From Cydia pomonella (taxonomy: Eukaryota > Arthropoda > Insecta > Lepidoptera > Tortricidae), in NCBI RefSeq assembly GCF_033807575.1, contig NC_084729.1:806001-870000 (forward strand): a stretch of 64,000 nt of DNA, read 5' to 3'. The notes beneath the pieces were generated by a model that did no database searches, was not told the DNA's origin, and worked only from the letters and a program-made list of their open reading frames with translations. Shown in pieces: positions 1 through 10,900 of this stretch (positions are counted from its first letter, which is position 1; every line of letters begins with the position of its first letter). The translations under genes were made by a program, and so were the position numbers.

Positions 1-372
1 ACCCGGGTACGTCCTTAGGACCCGGGTACGTCCTTAAACTACGTCCAAAAGAGAGGTATGGGCATTGTGAATTTCATCTCGCTTTGTGTGGTAGGGCACA
101 GCCAGTGGATGTCATTCCAGATCTAGAGCAGAGCCCAACTGGGGAAGTACCTCCACCTTACAGAAAACCGCAGCCAAATAACACTAGACCCTACTCATAG
201 TGTTGTGTTCCTGCCGGTAAGTAAGGTTGCCAGAGCTCAACGGGGGGGGGGGGGGTTTAGGGTCGGCAACGCGCATGTAACTGGAGTTGCAGGCGTACAT
301 AGGCTACGGAGACTGCTTACCATCAGGCGGGCCGTATGCTTGTATGCCACCGACGTAGTATAAAAAAAAAAA
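1..372 (+). repeat. Interspersed repeat 'R', copy 1 (poly-A-ended retroposon-like)
   Basis: About 350 bp opening with ACCCGGGTACGTCCTTAAAC and ending CCGACGTAGTATAAAAAA. The first 19 bp are present twice in tandem. A run of 14 G lies at 241-254. Other copies are at 10570-10832 and 14270-14632 (plus) and 59737-60083 (minus), with fragments at 13623-13700 and 50893-51025 (minus) and 2615-2670. The constant A-rich end points to copying by a LINE machinery. I see no coding capacity. Confidence 0.8.
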
Positions 373-590
373 AAACCGTGTCCATGTTAGCTTGTGCAAA
401 ATGCTTTCGTGTGTCCGGCTGTTCATCTCTGTTTCTCGTGTAACGGAGTAACTGTTTCTAGGTAAAGTAAGTAAGTAAGGTCCGATAATTATACATATTT
501 TTTCTGCTGTCTTAGATTTTAGTTTTAATTGCAGAGCCAAGGGTATTCATGAGGTCTACAGTTCACAGGATATTAGAGAAGTTTACTAAC

Positions 591-3500
591 CTGTCAGGTA
601 CGCCGGAGCGCCATTGAGGTTCCGGCCGATGATGCCCGCCATGTGGGCCCCAAGACTGTGCCCCACGATGTGGTAGTGGGTCGCGGAGGCCCCGGTCTCT
701 GAGTTCAGCCAGTTGATGAAGCGAGCGATGCCTTCGCCTGAAACATCATCATAAACTCCAAGTTTCTAACTTCCTAACCACCCAGAAATAACAATGTGCA
801 CGTTGCAGAACATTCATAAAATTTCCAAAATTTCTGGAAAATTTAATGAGAAAATACTCATGCAAGTTTCCACTTAGAAAGTTCCCGTTCAGATTAGGGG
901 TTATTAGTCAATGTTCTTAACTGTTGACTGTTTCATTTAGCTTTTACTTATTGGTGCAACATTGGTGTCTATTTGAAGTGTCATAGAAATCGAAACTAAT
1001 TGAAGAACATTTAATGGGAACTTTGCAATTTTTGAAAACTCTTCGAAAAATATTCGTGATGGCGTCTCTTTCATTTTCCTTGGGCAGCAAGAGATGCCAT
1101 CACTTCGCTGAATCCCGATATGTGTGGGTGCTTCCTAAGACTTTTTTTTAAAATCCAGTTTCTAATTTTATCATGCTGTAATAGTTGCACAGTGTAGAGA
1201 GCGAGATAAACAGCATGTCACGCCGACAACTGAAGGTAATACGTATTCGCATGGAGACTGCTGCAGCGGTACTATTGCAGGGTTGATGCAGCTGATACTA
1301 CAGTCGACTTCCTTCTTTGGTTGATAAATTGCGTTTCTGCCATTGCCGCATTGTAGTCATAATTATTGGCTCCTCTACATGATGATAGTTGGCCAGCGAT
1401 GGTGCGTTACGCATCTACACGTGGCCCATTCCATAGTGCGTGCTCTCAACCATCGCATGGCCATCCCGCTGGGCCATCTTGCAGAGGAGCCATAACCATC
1501 GCATGGCCATTTCGCTGATCCAGCGCTGGGAGCTATAAAACGTTCAATATATCTTTCATAGAGATTGATTAACAGAGATTTTATCATAGTGATTAACAGT
1601 GACCATTGCAGCAGTAACGCTGCAACAGCAACCCTGCTGCAGTTGCAATCAGAATGTACCCTTGACACTTACATGGTGTAAATATGGCCAGCCAGTCTGG
1701 ACAGCTCATTATTTTAACATCCTTATCCTCCTCACGTTGCTCTTCTCGCTGTCGCGGTGTTGACCTCTCTGGCCACACACTGCTCTACTCATGCATCGTA
1801 GGTATTGTCGGCCCTCTGACTCGTGCCAAAAAACCGACAAAACAGAGGGCGGTGGGCATGAATAGGACCATAAAGTGAGGCTCTCTGTGCCTTTCCTATC
1901 CAAGCAGGAACATAGGCCTAGACACCATAACCTTCTTGCAGTTCCAGCAACGCGTACTGTAGCACAACGGAAATCTCCTCTCATTCGCGCTCTAAAATTT
2001 CTGAACGCGCTTCTGTCATGGGCCCCTGAAAGTGATTTGTTTGCAAGTCGATAGGCAAGTGTCTGTAGTATCTGTCTGAAGTATTGTGAGGTGATGGATG
2101 GTAGTCAAGTTGTATTTTATAAAACTGTTTTTGTAAAGTGTAATTGAACAGTGATTTGGTTTAGACTGTCAGACTGTATCAATGTTGTTTGAATAAACAA
2201 AATAAAAATAAATTCTCTGCCTACTTTCCACGCCAATTCCCATGCCCCTCGATGAGGGAAATCTCCTAAAAACGCAACTACCCCGTACTAATTACGGTAA
2301 GGCTAAAGACAGACCTGCAGTCTTGGTGTTGGTGACAGCAGCGGCGTAGTTGATGGTGTTGGAGCCGGCCGTCCAGTCCACCATGATCACGTTCAGGTCC
2401 TCGGCTTGCAGGAAAGCTGAAACAGGTTTTATTATCAGTGGCGACGAATAAGCAAAAAAAAAAAGTTCCACTAAGTTTCTTTCCCTCGCTATCAGTGTAG
2501 GGTTATAAGGTGGTAGTTTTCCATTTTGACATTAAGTACTCTACTATTTAAGAAAGTTTTTTAATACCATTCCCTAAAAGGGTAAAAGTCGGGTTGACAG
2601 GTCAGAACGTTTTGGACCTGGTTATGACCTTAAACGACGTCTAACAAGAGAGGTAGGGCAAACTTACGCGAGCTTGAATATTGTCTTCACCACTTAAAAA
2701 AATTGTTGGCAGTCTTCAAGCTGTAAGCTGTGGAATGAACTGTCGCCTCCGTATTTCCAGACCGATACGACCATTAAACCTTCAAGAAAAGAGCCCATCT
2801 CAACGGCTGGTAATGCACTTATAATCTCTCCGGTGTTGCGGGTGTCCATGGGCAACTTCATCTGCTTTTATCTGCTCCTTTCTCTCCTATATCATCAAAA
2901 AAGAATGAAATGACCATGATGATTACCTGGTATAAGCACGGTGTTAAAATCGGAAGTGGTGCCGCTGTTCCAACCATGAATAAGTATGATGGTTCGTCTT
3001 TGAGAGTTGTAGTTCGTCAGGCCGAGGAGACCGCTGTTGCCTATCAGCATAGGCTGGCTCACTGTTGGGTTCAATCTGGAATTAAAGAGGTTATTGTCAA
3101 AACGGACGATGGTAATTTGATGTAATAGATAGAATACTCTTTATCGGCCCACTTAAGTAAAAGATGCTGCACCGAAGAGATGTTTACATAACAGTAACAA
3201 CTAGACTAGAAATGTTTTCATAACAGTAAAATCTAGACTTTGAAATTTTGCCCCCTCTTCATATTTGGCATTTTCCATAATTAATAATGAAAAAAAAAAT
3301 ACTTTCAAAGTGTCTGGGTTAGCGTTGTTCATAACTATTCCAAAAATTTCAAATCGATAGGTTAAGTGGTTTTCGAGACTCGCACCATAAGGGTTCCTTT
3401 TGTACCTTTTTGGTACGGAACTCTAAAAAGGGGTAAAATACCTGGTAAACAGATGGTATATGTTCTGTGAGTCGGGATTGTATCTGGCCGCCTCTTGTAT

Positions 3501-4120
3501 ATCGCTGGATTTTTGCCATAAGTCGACGAGGTGCAATATGCCTTCCCCGTCGCTCACATGCTGGTAGCGCGGCCCGGGGTCCAGCTTACGGAGCACAGGG
3601 TCTTGGGTTGGGAGAGCTGTGGACATACCAAGAAAAATACGCAAGTAAGTATAACGGGTTAGCACTGATTGACTAGCACGTTATCTTTTCGCGGATTAAT
3701 AATAATAATAATAATTCAGCCTATATACGTCACACTGCAGGCACAGGCCTCCTCTCATGTGCGAGAGGGCTCGGGCTATAGTCCCCACGCTAGCCCAATG
3801 TGGATTGGGGACTTCACATACACCTTTGAATTTCTTCTAAGATGTATGCAGGTTTCCTCATGATGTTTTCCTTCACCGAAAAGCTAGTGGTAAATATCAA
3901 ATGATATTTCGTACATAAGTTCCCAAAAACTCATTGGTACGAGCCAGGATTTGAACCCGCGACCTCCGGATTGAAAGTCGGACGTCATATCCACTCGGCC
4001 ACCACTGCTATTTTCGAGGATTAGCAAAGTAATATTATTTGTTTTAATGTAATTTAGAGATAAATATATACCTGAAGCCAGAGCAAGCCCCGCAAGAATC
4101 AACACAGCCAACTCCGCCAT
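591..4120 (-). CDS. Secreted neutral lipase, pancreatic-lipase family, five exons, 3' part off the left edge
   Basis: Coding exons in gene order: 4072-4120, 3442-3616, 2927-3075, 2315-2416, 591-737. All have AG/GT borders and phases that join exactly, giving 207 codons. The ATG at 4118-4120 has an in-frame TAG just upstream. Exon 1 is a signal peptide (MAELAVLILAGLALAS). Later exons carry family signatures: IILIHGW (oxyanion-side strand), NVIMVDW, and the nucleophile elbow GHSLGAH in exon 5, whose Ser is the catalytic serine. The Asp and His of the triad should lie in missing downstream exons; family members are usually about 300-340 residues. Known of the family: these enzymes hydrolyse neutral lipids or phospholipids, in insects often in the midgut. 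Inferred: a secreted, probably active enzyme, since nothing visible is broken. Introns hold a SINE (intron 1) and LINE ends (introns 3 and 4). Substrate cannot be told from sequence. Confidence 0.93.
795..1035 (+). repeat. Interspersed repeat in lipase intron 4
   Basis: The stretch sharing GAAAGTTCCCGTTCAGATTA and flanking sequence recurs at about 22450-22705, there split by an insertion. It is non-coding. The class is uncertain; probably a short non-autonomous DNA element. Confidence 0.6.
1036..1865. other. Lipase intron 4, no gene seen
   Basis: The motif ACCATCGCATGGCCAT occurs twice (about 1450 and 1495), and CTGCAG-rich segments near 1260 and 1625 are partly inverted copies. This suggests a decayed foldback element. 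Small open frames here look accidental. Confidence 0.4.
1866..2215 (+). pseudogene. LINE 3' fragment (end of reverse-transcriptase ORF plus 3' UTR)
   Basis: An in-frame tail runs from 1866 to the TAG at 2052-2054, with RTVAQRKSPLIRALKFLNAL and then APESDLFA, a C-terminal pattern common in insect LINE ORF2. It is followed by a short UTR ending in an AATAAAAATAAA tail. 5'-truncated. It sits in lipase intron 4 in the opposite orientation. Confidence 0.65.
2690..2905 (+). pseudogene. LINE 3' end, family J
   Basis: Contains a decayed LINE C-terminal reading (LWNELSPPYFQ-like, then RYD) and the associated UTR with GTGTCCATGGGCAAC. The same tail occurs at 39937-40145 (plus) and at 47090-47232 and 61500-61665 (minus). 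It lies only about 20 bp from lipase exon 3. Confidence 0.6.
3290..3430 (+). repeat. Repeat 'S', 3' part
   Basis: Ends TTTGGTACGGAACTCTAAAAAG, the common terminus of repeat S (compare 26424-26690). It abuts the donor site of lipase exon 2. Confidence 0.6.
3699..4010 (-). mobile_element. tRNA-headed SINE 'B', full copy with target duplication
   Basis: The minus-strand head has tRNA-like A-box (GTGGCCGAGTGG) and B-box (GGGTTCAAATCC) promoters; the 3' end is an (ATT)n tail. Flanks TTTTCGCGGATTA (3686-3698) and TTTTCGAGGATTA (4011-4023) are a 13-bp target duplication with one mismatch. It lies in lipase intron 1, same strand as the gene. Second full copy at 51442-51757; partial copy at 48345-48520. 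Its tail resembles the RTE LINE 3' end. Confidence 0.88.
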
Positions 4121-4132
4121 TTTGGAGACAAC

Positions 4133-4137
4133 ACTGA
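4133..4137 (-). promoter_or_regulatory. Candidate initiator (TCAGT) of the lipase gene
   Basis: A match to the arthropod initiator core lies 13 nt upstream of the lipase ATG on the same strand. No TATA box is seen 30 nt further up, so this is weak, and the 5' UTR would be very short. Confidence 0.3.
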
Positions 4138-4144
4138 TCGACAA

Positions 4145-5020
4145 CTATTGTTAATGAATACTCGGTTTGATGATAAGATTGATTCTAATCAGTAATGAGC
4201 TGATTAAAATAATTTAGCAATCTATACTTAAGTAATTAAATCGCTGTTTGTTTGTTTGCTTCATTTCTTTTCCTCGCTCAGCGTGTAAGCGATTCTATAA
4301 GTTTTTAACAAACACATGCGCTATATATCTGCCGTCCTATCACTAAAACCTATCTAACCCACAAATTATAGTTTTGAGATATGGGTAAAAAACGTTCAAA
4401 CCCATATCTCTAGAAAATGTGTACATTTATTCCGGATTTCTTTTATGCAAAAATTAAAACTAAATTTATCCTTACTTTGTTTGAAAACCATTTCCTCAAA
4501 TATTATTTTATTAATTAGAAAATCACAATTTTGTGTTTTAGTGTTGCAAATAATTACAAAAATATGTGCGATATTACTGCTAAAACACCGTTAAGTATAC
4601 CTTAACCGTTTTTTAGAATTGAATAACATATAAAAAGTAACTAAATAACGGCCAAGTCAATTTACGTGTTTATAGTATCGTAATTGTGAATTGTGTAATA
4701 AACAAAACATAGCTTAATAACCGCAAAGGTACGGAACAATTTTATAGTATTGTATCTGTTAAAATATTACCTAGAAAACATTTGTAATAAACACGTTATT
4801 GGACTGTAACCGTTTTTTAGCTATATATTGAAGTAATTTGTATGCATTTCTACACTAAAACCCCGTTAGATACGAACTAGTAATGCTCACTAGATTGAAG
4901 TCTTGGAATTATTCACAAAAAAAGGTTTATTGTATTAACAAAATCATGTTAACCTGCATTATACTACTAAGTTTTAAGAGAAATTCAATATGTTAAATCA
5001 CATCTGTATCGTATATATGT
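4145..5020. other. AT-rich upstream flank of the lipase gene
   Basis: I see no gene or clear repeat. Several CCGTTTTTTAG-like segments recur (about 4600, 4810), perhaps a decayed element. Any distal lipase regulatory DNA would lie here. Confidence 0.4.
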
Positions 5021-5021
5021 A

Positions 5022-5225
5022 TATTCAAATCCTGGTAAGGGCATTTATTCGTTTGATGAGCATGGATATTTGTTCCTGAGTCATGGGTGTTTTCTGTGTA
5101 TTTAAGTATTTATAAATATTTATATATTATATATATCGTTCTCTAAGTACCCTCAACACAAGCCTTAATGAGCTTACTGTGGGACTTAGTCAATTTGTGT
5201 AATAATGTCCTATAATATTTATTTA
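5022..5225 (+). mobile_element. SINE 'A', 5'-truncated at the B box
   Basis: Starts within TTCAAATCCTGGTAAGGGC (B box) and continues through the family body to CCTATAATATTTATTTATTA. The full form has a tRNA-like head with TGGCCTAGTGGG (A box). It resembles the tRNA-derived SINEs described from Lepidoptera (for example Metulj-type); the family name is from memory and unverified. Copies: 10366-10440, 19412-19712, 26925-27182, 27410-27840, 41263-41530, 45612-45880, 46330-46635, 58879-59140, 63898-64000. Confidence 0.85.
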
Positions 5226-5266
5226 TTATATGTATTTATTCGCATGCAAAATTAAAACCAAAAACT

Positions 5267-5827
5267 TAAAAAAGCGGCCAAGTGCGAGTCGGACTCGCCC
5301 ATGAAGGGTTCCGTACCATTTATGACGTATTAAAAAAAACTACTTACTAGATCTGGTTCAAACCAATTTTCGTTGGAAGTTTGCATGGTAATGTATATCA
5401 TATATTTTTTTTAGATTTTTCATTCTGTTATTTTAGAAGTTACAGGGGGGGGGGGGGACACACATTTTTTCACTTTGGAAGTGTCTCTCGCGCAAACTAT
5501 TCAGTTTAGAAAAAAATGATATTAGAAACCTCAATATCATTTTTAAAGACCTATCCATAGATACCCCACTCGTATGGGTTTGATGAAGAAAGATTTTTTG
5601 AGTTTCAGTTCTAAGTATGGGGAACCCCCAAAATTTATTGTTTTTTTTTTCTATTTTTGTGCAAACATCATAATGCGGTTCATAGAATACATCTACTTAC
5701 CAAGTTTGAACAGTATAGCTTTTATAGTTTCGGAAAAAAGTGGCTGTGACAGAATCGGACAGACAGACGGACATGACGAATCTATAAGGGTTCCGTTTTT
5801 TGCCATTTGGCTACGGAACCCTAAAAA
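5267..5827 (+). repeat. Repeat 'S', long variant, full length
   Basis: Head GCCAAGTGCGAGTCGGACTC, then AGGGTTCCGTACC; the 3' end is GGCTACGGAACCCTAAAAAG, so both ends carry inverted AGGGTTCCGT motifs. A 13-G run sits at about 5445. The internal part matches 10900-11415 and, inverted, 60800-61085. No open frame of note. Confidence 0.75.
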
Positions 5828-5923
5828 GTACTGACAAATCAGTCGTAAACTTTATAAAATTTTAAAAACGCAAATTGTGTTAGTCTCGAAACTGCGTTCA
5901 ATTTTATATAAAAAAAATTACAG

Positions 5924-6240
5924 ATGCATTTAAAACTGCACGAGGTCATGCGCTTGGCGAGGAATAGAAGGCTATGGAGGAATTTGGTCTTCAACAGAAG
6001 GCCTGATGTCACGATCCTCAGCATTGAGGGACAGACTGAAGATGAAAAAAATGTTGTTTCATACCTTAACAAAGTAACTGGTGACCGAAGAGCTGGCGGC
6101 TTCCTCGCACAACGTATCAGTTTTGCGATACAACGAGGAAATGCCGCCAGCATCCTTGGTACAATGCCTCAAGGGCCTATTTTAGATATAAGCTAGTTAT
6201 AGTAATCATCTGTATATATCCATTATGTATATTGTTATTG
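5924..6240 (+). pseudogene. LINE ORF tail, family Q
   Basis: An open frame from 5924 to about 6196 ends with QRISFAIQRGNAASILGTMP. The same ending, degraded differently, recurs at 28040-28135 and 50465-50570, marking dispersed copies of one retrotransposon C-terminus. It is followed by a short UTR with AATAAAAC. An acceptor-like TTACAG precedes the ATG; a domesticated exon cannot be excluded. Confidence 0.5.
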
Positions 6241-6299
6241 TCAATAAAACAAAGTTTGTTCAACCCTTGTGCCTTTAATAAACATAAACGCAATACTTC

Positions 6300-6364
6300 A
6301 CCCTCGAAATAGCAATTTCCCAACTGCCCAAGCAATCCCTATTCACCCTATTTTACGGTACCGC
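6300..6364. repeat. Isolated end of TIR element family 'P'
   Basis: CCCTATTTTACGGTACC matches the right end of the complete element at 56789-57171. No partner end is seen nearby. Confidence 0.5.
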
Positions 6365-6859
6365 CCGTTGATACGAGTAGATACCTACACAGACGGAGAA
6401 ATAGAACGAGACGGACAAAAGACAAAACTGACACAACATCGATTCTGACATTTGCGGCATACTGCTGCAGTAATGCTGGTGCAGTCTAAATCAGAAAGGT
6501 ACCTTAAGTAGTTCGGGTACGGAATTAGAAAAAGTGGTCATTAGTGTTGCAATACATTTATTTACATAATTTTAAACGGTCTTAAGTCATACTAACATTA
6601 AACTAATTTTACGGTTTAAGAGTCCACTACGTCGGAAATAGATGCCTCAACCTCGCTGTCCAAGGCCCTAGATCACGCAGTCGCGGCAGGCGTAACAAGC
6701 ACTGGACGTCGTGATAGCGGACATGAAAGAGAACGCTTGAAATTCACAATCTCACATCTGTAGGGCTAAGATGATCATTTGTCACCATGCCTGTCTCGTT
6801 CTAACAAGTATGTTAGCCCGAAAGTGACAGGCATAAAAATGAACCGTGCTTCCACCGCT

Positions 6860-7200
6860 AGGGATGCCGAAGACCGGGCAAAGTGATAGTGTACGTGCCC
6901 AACGATGTGTGGCGCCGGCGTCGGCCGCGATTGCTGGCCGAGACGCGCGGGCGCACCAATGTGCTCGGTTTGGTGCCGCTGACGCGCGCTGTGTGGACCC
7001 TCAAGATAATGGCGGAGAATATAGACCTGTTCTCATGTTCTCTGAATGAATTCACAAAGTCAGCATTGTATATATTATCTTATAGATGTAATGAATGTAA
7101 TGATATACTTTAGATTGTAATTTTATACATAAGTAGATACACTATTGTCTTAGGTTTAGTACCTGTTAAAATAGTTATGTGTAAGAAATAAATAAAATAA
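6860..7200 (+). pseudogene. LINE 3' fragment
   Basis: GC-rich frame with VWRRRRPRLLAETRGRTN, then PLTRAVWTL and NIDLFSCSLNEF, a C-terminal pattern of insect LINE ORF2. It is followed by an AT-rich UTR and an AAATAAATAAAATAAAA tail. 5'-truncated. Confidence 0.6.
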
Positions 7201-7315
7201 AAAGATTAAGTAGAAAAGCGGACCATGGCGCTAGGCCGGGAAAACGCTAGGTTGAAAAAGAAGAGTCACGAACATAGGTCTAAAATGTATTTTAAAAATT
7301 TGTAAAAAAAACTTA

Positions 7316-7458
7316 AAGCTTGTCCAGAAATATATGATCACGCGCCATATTGCGGAATTTCATTGGAACTAAATTTTTCATACTAAACTGAACTGTCACC
7401 CTATACATGAGAATAACAGCGCCCTCTTGACAATGATCATATATTTCTGGTCGGGCTT
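7316..7458. mobile_element. Short TIR element (MITE) with TA duplication
   Basis: Arms AAGCTTGTCCAGAAATATAT... and ...ATATATTTCTGGTCGGGCTT are imperfect inverted copies of about 25 bp, flanked by TA on both sides. Length 143 bp, non-coding. TA duplication suggests mobilisation by a Tc1/mariner-type transposase. Confidence 0.75.
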
Positions 7459-7464
7459 TACAAC

Positions 7465-7917
7465 ATTTTTTTATTATTATTCCAGTAGGCATATTACAAT
7501 GCGCTTATGAACGTCAAATAAAGCTACACCGGCTCTAACCCTACACCTCTGACCCGAGAAGATTTAAATCCCCCCTCAATTGGAGGAGGGTATCCCAATA
7601 AGGACCGGCAAGAAACTCGGCGGGACACATCTTTTCAAAACATTACATCTTATAATTAACATGCATTACATAAGAAAAAAAAATACAATTTAGATTACTA
7701 TAGAAATCATGCAATTACATACAGTGGCTACTTTTCTTTATAGAAATTTGATGAAAAATATATGTTTTAAAATTAAAATTCAACAACATGATATCCCCGT
7801 TCCTGATGAGCACGCATAACCATCTCTCGTACCTCATACCTATAGTAAGAGAAGAGCACGAACCTACGGGGCCATAAACCGCAAAATTAGTTTAATACAC
7901 AATTCTTGTCATTTTAT
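7465..7917. repeat. Repeat-derived DNA 3' of the peptide gene
   Basis: Contains AATCCCCCCTCAATTGGAGG and ACTCGGCGGGACACATC, which I recognise as a common lepidopteran LINE-like 3' segment. No gene. Confidence 0.4.
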
Positions 7918-10900
7918 TCAGCAACCTTTGGTCTTCTTGGGCTTCGGCTTTTCACATTCGCAGTCTTTTTCTGTGAAAACAAAGAAAACCTTACTTAAAT
8001 ATAGAAGAAAAAGAAATTTATTTATTTATTTATTTATTTAATCTTTATTGCACAATACATGAAGGTACAAATGGCGGACTTAATGCCTTAAGCATTGTCT
8101 ACCAGTCAACCAATGGGTTAAACCAGAAAGATTAAGTAGGTGCAGTGTCTTTTAAAGTAAATGAATTTGTAACCGAGACTATATATGAATATAAACTATA
8201 TATTGATAAACTTACTACAAATAAACATACATATATTAATACATACATAATTATACCAAGTGTGAATCATTAAGTTGATGAAGAAGAAAGTTTGTCAAGG
8301 AAATATTTGCGCAACATGCGCTTGAATGTGAATTTGGTCTGCGCTTGTCTGATAGACAGTGGGAAAACGTTCCAAAGTCTGATTGCCTGAACAGTGAAAG
8401 AATTAATTGGACATGAAACCCGTTCGGTGTTGGGGGATAATGAGCTTAAGACTACGGGAAGAGCAAAGATCTGAGAAATCAAAGTAGAACTTAGCTATTA
8501 AGGTAAGGTCGGGTAAGACTATCAAGTTCAAGTTCAAGTTTCTTTATTTGGCCAAGTAACAACAGAACGTTACATCTAGCATGTCAAAATACAGGTCATT
8601 GCTAAAACTACTCATGCAATGTCTTATTAGGTATATAGGTAGACAAAATTATATAAATCAAAATATATTAAATGGTAAATGATAAAATACATCAATATAA
8701 TACAGTATAAAAGCACCTACGCTTAGAATTATTTTACATAATAAAATCATAATTTTTCATTTTATTTGTAAATTCATTGATTGAGTAAAATGGATTTAAT
8801 TGGAAGAAACGTTTAAGTTTATCACTGGGACAAGACGAACACTTAGTTAGTTAGGTATTTAGTTATTTCTTCTGGGCATTTTCCGCAAATCGACAACCAT
8901 TGTGCCTATTTTGCGTAAAACCAGGTAGCGCTACTCTAACCATCCCAGCTTGTAGGGAAAGACAAACACCTGGAATCCTCATACTGTTAGACTTGCCCCG
9001 AGCAAAATAAACGCGTTCTAAAAGTTTTAATAATGTGTCGAAAGATGGCAGTAAATTAAATTTACTATGGCTACAAATTTTCTTTGACAATCTACTTTTA
9101 TATTAAATTCTCTTTGTTTCGTAGAATTCTTGGGACTTTAAAGAGGCGATAAGGCTTGAATCGTGTATCGTTAAAGGGTTAAAGTCAGCATTTTAAACTC
9201 ACCTTTTTTACCACATCCTCCAGACGGAAGCTTACAACCCTGAACCGACGTAAGCGCCATCTGTAAAAATTAAATAAATTGAAAGTCCAAGTTAAGAGGC
9301 TGTCAACACCCAATGTCCTTGAAATTGATGTTACTTAAACAGTTTTTTAAGAAAGACTATTTGTTTTAGTCAAGTAAGAAAAATATATGTTCATATTAAT
9401 CATATTTCAAAGACCGTGGTCGTACTCGATACACGATTGAACGAAATCGGCTCGATAGAAAATAATTGCAAAGATTGGTCTTAAAATCACAATTAAACGG
9501 TTTTATGTCTTTATTGTTTTGACTTATGGGTCTGCAATTAAAATCACAATTTCAAAACATTTATATCTAAACCGCTGTTGAGTAAAATATTACACTAATA
9601 ATCCACTTTTTTTATTTAAATATTTTTCTTATTATTCCCTTGCCCAGGCCCAGTAACATGCGACAGTGCTATCTCATTTACTCCGATACAAATAGACAGT
9701 GTGCGCGCTTTAGGTATTGACAGCCTCACGGCTTGCCAAGCGACAGAGTGTGAAATAAGACTTGATTTGTTAGACCTGTACCCCAAAAGCATAAAATTGT
9801 TGTAGTAATTCACCGAATCGCATTTCACCTTGAATGAAAAAGATATCACTTGATTTTTTTACTTGACGCACTTTTTCCCGTAGCCTTTGACATTAGTATA
9901 ATTAATTTGTAGTATTTAATTTTTCGTGTAGTATGTTACCGAAGAGGCATTTCGCCGCGATCGACGTTTGTTTGGGACTCTATTTAACTTGATACGTTAA
10001 TTTGATGCTTGCACTAAAATTAAGTGTTTTTTTTTTAAACACGTTTTGTACTTGTAGGATTAAGCCTCAAGTGCTATCAAACTCATTAAAATTTTATCTA
10101 TGTGACGTTGACGTTGCGTTGAATCACGTCGCCAATACAATATCGAGGTGAAATGCGACTAAAGTGATAAACGATTGAGTCACAACGCGATGTTTAAATG
10201 TACGGTCGAGGTGAAATGCGACTAAAACTTATAGCCACTAGAAAAAAAAAACTATTGAGACACAATGCGAAAATTAAATATGAGATCGAGGTGAAATGCG
10301 ATTCGGTGAATTACTACAACAATTTTATGCTTTTGGGGTACAGGTCTAACAAATCACAGATACGTAAATGCCCTTACCAGGATTTGAACCCGGGATCTCT
10401 TGCTTGGTAAGCAGTGTTACTACCGACTAGGCAAGCCAGGAAGCCGTTAATGGGCGTTTCCAGAAAATAGTGTATTTTCTCATACCCATTTAGCGTGAGT
10501 TGTTAAGAAAAGGTTTGTAACAATAATTAAGCATTAAATTTCAATAAAAACTTGGTTTTGGCACAGAATAAATAAGCTTAAATTACGTCTAAAAGAGAGG
10601 TATGGGCATTGTGAATGTCATCTCGCTTTGTGTGGTAGGGCACAGCGCAGCGGATGTCATTCCAGGTCTAGAGCAGAGCCCAACTGGGGAAGTACCTCCA
10701 CCTTACAGAAAACCGCAGCCAAATAACACTAGACCCTACTCATAGTGTTGTGTTCCTGCCGGTGAGTAAGGTTGCTAGAGCTCAACGAGGGTGCGGAGTG
10801 TTACAGTCGGCAACGCACATGTAACTCCTCTGTGACTCAAGGGATGAAACGGTACCTTTCACGCGAGTTAAACAAATAGGCATAATCAGTACCTAATTAA

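Noticed and set aside
1709..1984. Minus ORF of 91 codons
   Set aside because: Antisense shadow of a LINE fragment.
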